In this document: in pieces, positions 62,408 to 64,000 of the stretch
Layout: each line of letters begins with the position of its first letter
Position numbering within the stretch: the first letter of the stretch is position 1
Source of the DNA: Flavobacteriales bacterium
GTDB lineage: Bacteria; Bacteroidota; Bacteroidia; UBA10329
NCBI GenBank assembly: GCA_016124845.1
Contig: WGMW01000002.1
Span: 30,601-94,600, forward strand
Length of the DNA: 64,000 nt
Direction of reading: 5' to 3'
Notes under the pieces: generated by a model
What the model was told of the DNA's origin: nothing
The model's input: only the letters and a program-made list of their open reading frames with translations
Database searches by the model: none
Translations under genes and position numbers: made by a program

Positions 62408-62797
62408 ATGCATATCAAATACATCGTTCTTATTGCCAGTATTACATCGTTAAGTGCCTGCTCCAAAAAATGCGACAAAAGCTCTCCGGGAACGGGAGGG
62501 AAGGTCACGCTTGAAGGTCAGGTAAAGCACCACGATGCGGTCATTCCCAATGCAACCGTTCATATCAAATTCGGAGCAACGGAATTCCCTGGAGCAGATG
62601 TTTCGGCTTACGATATGGTTGTTGCATCCGATTCAAGCGCAGCGCACTATACAGTATCGAATCTCGCCCAAGGCGATTATTACCTCTACGGAACGGGTTA
62701 CGATCCCAATATCCAAGATTCTGTTTTCGGTGGAATAAGTGTTGAAATATGTGAGGATGGCGGCACCGTTCAAAGCAATGTTCCTGTAACCGAGTGA
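62408..62797 (+). CDS. carboxypeptidase-regulatory-like lipoprotein
   Basis: A 129-residue lipoprotein from the ATG at 62408 (MHIKYIVLIASITSLSAC). The mature part is one transthyretin/carboxypeptidase-regulatory-like beta-sandwich (KVTLEGQVKHHDAVIPNATV, NLAQGDYYLYGTGYDPN). It follows the propeller gene by 20 bases and probably forms with the two genes before it a small surface complex. Confidence 0.83.
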   Translation: MHIKYIVLIASITSLSACSKKCDKSSPGTGGKVTLEGQVKHHDAVIPNATVHIKFGATEFPGADVSAYDMVVASDSSAAHYTVSNLAQGDYYLYGTGYDPNIQDSVFGGISVEICEDGGTVQSNVPVTE

Positions 62798-62855
62798 TTA
62801 TTTGAACACGGGAGTTGTTTAGCGATAGACTTGACCAACCTGACAGAATTTGTCA

Positions 62856-63482
62856 ATGACGAACCAAAAAGTAGACACCTATCTGGCCGAAGGTTGCGGC
62901 CGCTGTTCTTACTGGCGCACACCGAAATGCAAGGTGCATAGTTGGGCAGAGCCGCTGGAAAAATTGAGGATCATTCTCCTTGATACAGAGCTTGCCGAAG
63001 ACCTCAAATGGAAACAGCCCTGCTATACACTCAACGGGAATAATGTCTTGATAATGAGTGCTTTCAAAGAGTTCTGTTCGCTGAACTTCTTTAAAGGTGC
63101 ACTACTGAAAGATGCTCATAATTTGTTGGTGGCACCGGGAGAGAACTCGCAGGCCATGCGCCAGTTGAGGTTTACCGATGCGCAGCAGGTAGCAGAGCAG
63201 GAGGCCGTTATCCGAGAATACATCAAACAGGCCATTGAAATTGAAAAGCAGGGACTGAAGGTTGAATTCAAGGAGAAGAAGGAATTGGAACTTCCGGAAG
63301 AACTTGAACAAAGGTTAGCGGAAGATGCTAAACTGAAAGTCGCTTTCGAAGCTCTAACTCCTGGAAGGCAACGCGGTTATGTGCTGTTCTTCTCCCAGCC
63401 CAAACAATCACAGACCCGCCACACGCGCATAGAGAAATGCACTCCGCAGATCTTGCAAGGCAAGGGGTTACACGACCGTTAG
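62856..63482 (+). CDS. DUF1801 / YdeI-like protein
   Basis: A 208-residue cytoplasmic protein. The first half is a DUF1801 (YdhG-like) fold: LAEDLKWKQPCYTLNGNNVL, FCSLNFFKGALLKDA. The second half is the helical YdeI/OmpD-associated domain (LPEELEQRLAEDAKLKVAFE, LTPGRQRGYVLFFS). A Cys-rich N-terminus (CGRCSYWRTPKC) is added. Function unknown. The ATG at 62856 is preferred to a TTG two codons earlier. Confidence 0.87.
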   Translation: MTNQKVDTYLAEGCGRCSYWRTPKCKVHSWAEPLEKLRIILLDTELAEDLKWKQPCYTLNGNNVLIMSAFKEFCSLNFFKGALLKDAHNLLVAPGENSQAMRQLRFTDAQQVAEQEAVIREYIKQAIEIEKQGLKVEFKEKKELELPEELEQRLAEDAKLKVAFEALTPGRQRGYVLFFSQPKQSQTRHTRIEKCTPQILQGKGLHDR

Positions 63483-63602
63483 GCGTTACCACTTCGCCCA
63501 GCGCGCTACCACACAGAATAGGGTGGTACCAAGGGATCTACTGCCGCCACATGGCTTTGGAGTTGCTCCAAGCCGTGCAACCCTTTCACGTAAAAGCAAA
63601 GG

Positions 63603-63734
63603 AATCACCTCACAGCCCGTGCTCTGTATGATCCTGCGCATGATGTTGATGGCCGCATCATGCCCATCAAAAAGGCTGGCCGCGGTCACAATTCTGATCT
63701 TATTCTTCGGTCTGTATGGCGCTACTTCCTGCAT
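63603..63734 (-). pseudogene. 5' fragment of an icmF-like fused acyl-CoA mutase gene
   Basis: From an ATG at 63734 the minus strand reads [20 protein letters not shown] and then [24 protein letters not shown], which I recognise as the N-terminus of fused isobutyryl-CoA mutase (IcmF), at the start of its B12-binding domain. Where the family continues HLGHNRS, the sequence changes to unrelated DNA. Only about 44 codons remain of a protein of more than 1000 residues. No other part of the gene is in the window. Confidence 0.8.
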
Positions 63735-63790
63735 CGTGTCGTGTTATTCCGCGAATTTACGATTTAGCCTTTGGGGTTTATTGATGATGA

Positions 63791-63870
63791 GGGCGTTACC
63801 CTACGGGTCGGGCTTTCCGCTATATCTTTTTTGCCTGCGGACAAAAAAAGATGCCGCTGCAATCCCTTAT
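63791..63870. repeat. dispersed Bacteroidota repeat with hairpin
   Basis: GGGCGTTACCCTACGGGTCG, then GGGCTTTCCGCTATATC, a T/A-arm hairpin (ATCTTTTTT ... AAAAAAAGAT, 63824-63852) and GCCGCTGCAATCCC. I recognise the type as a frequent non-coding repeat of this phylum. GGCGTTACC occurs also at 63482-63490, so the icmF fragment is flanked by 9-bp direct repeats. The rest of 63483-64000 shows no gene that I can support. Confidence 0.7.
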
Positions 63871-64000
63871 ATGTTTGTTTTCAAGAGTTGAGTAGCTTGG
63901 CATTGGAGTTGGACGATCCCTTGGGGCAATGACCCTGTGCGTTAGTTTCTTCCCTCTGTCAGGTTGAGTCTGCGGTATGACCTGGTACATGGATGCCGAA

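Noticed and set aside
63523..63891. 122-residue plus-strand protein at the right end
   Set aside because: It crosses the icmF fragment on the opposite strand and a non-coding repeat; no family likeness.
1..64000. CRISPR arrays, rRNA genes, tRNA genes, prophage
   Set aside because: I found no regularly spaced identical repeats, no rRNA stretches, no structural phage genes; tRNAs were looked for by eye only and none was seen.

Overview
The window looks like a chromosome segment of a Bacteroidota bacterium, most likely order Flavobacteriales. The reasons are several proteins with a C-terminal type IX secretion (T9SS) sorting domain, a PorP/SprF-family protein, DUF5686 and FG-GAP/NHL surface proteins, almost no Shine-Dalgarno sequences, several TTG starts, and short palindromic repeats of a kind common in this phylum. 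Base composition is moderate. I saw no rRNA, tRNA, CRISPR array, integrase or transposase gene.

Layout. 1-3135: two tandem paralogous outer-membrane barrels and a LOG-family enzyme. 3198-15161: one long minus-strand block with uvrA, a lytic transglycosylase and an exopolysaccharide set (WecA-like initiator, RfbC, a Wzc-type tyrosine kinase with an extraordinary (GY)16 tail, Wza, GT4 glycosyltransferase, AsnB). 15167-16940: small hypothetical gene and lpd. 17135-20878: a giant FG-GAP surface protein split by an in-frame TAG. 21144-26940: the accessory heart of the window. It holds a 21-nt degenerate tandem array, a broken M61 peptidase, a repeated promoter-like module placed in front of three unrelated small ORFs, and a compact three-gene unit (XRE regulator, unknown protein, Zc3h12a/Regnase-like NYN RNase) in which the first two genes have nearly the same 13-bp box upstream. 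27164-38669: housekeeping and small genes, including an RraA / FAD oxidoreductase / polyferredoxin group. 38753-49065: DUF5686 protein, sulfotransferase and a lipid-like cluster (ACP, condensation-type acyltransferase, CrtI-like desaturase, sterol-desaturase-family hydroxylase, DinB, lysophospholipid-type acyltransferase). 49142-58094: nth, a PorP/SprF plus two T9SS cargo genes, bcp, recA with a TPR lipoprotein, suhB and lgt. 58225-62797: surface proteins and lipoproteins. 62856-64000: DUF1801 protein, then a repeat-bounded 5' fragment of an icmF-like mutase gene.

The best candidate for an undescribed system is the XRE / unknown / NYN-RNase operon at 24169-26940. It combines a DNA-binding regulator, a conserved-looking unknown partner translated one base ahead of the RNase, and a PIN-like RNase carrying 14-residue GF repeats, all beside a repeat-rich, cassette-like hot spot. 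Its role in defence or addiction is inference only.
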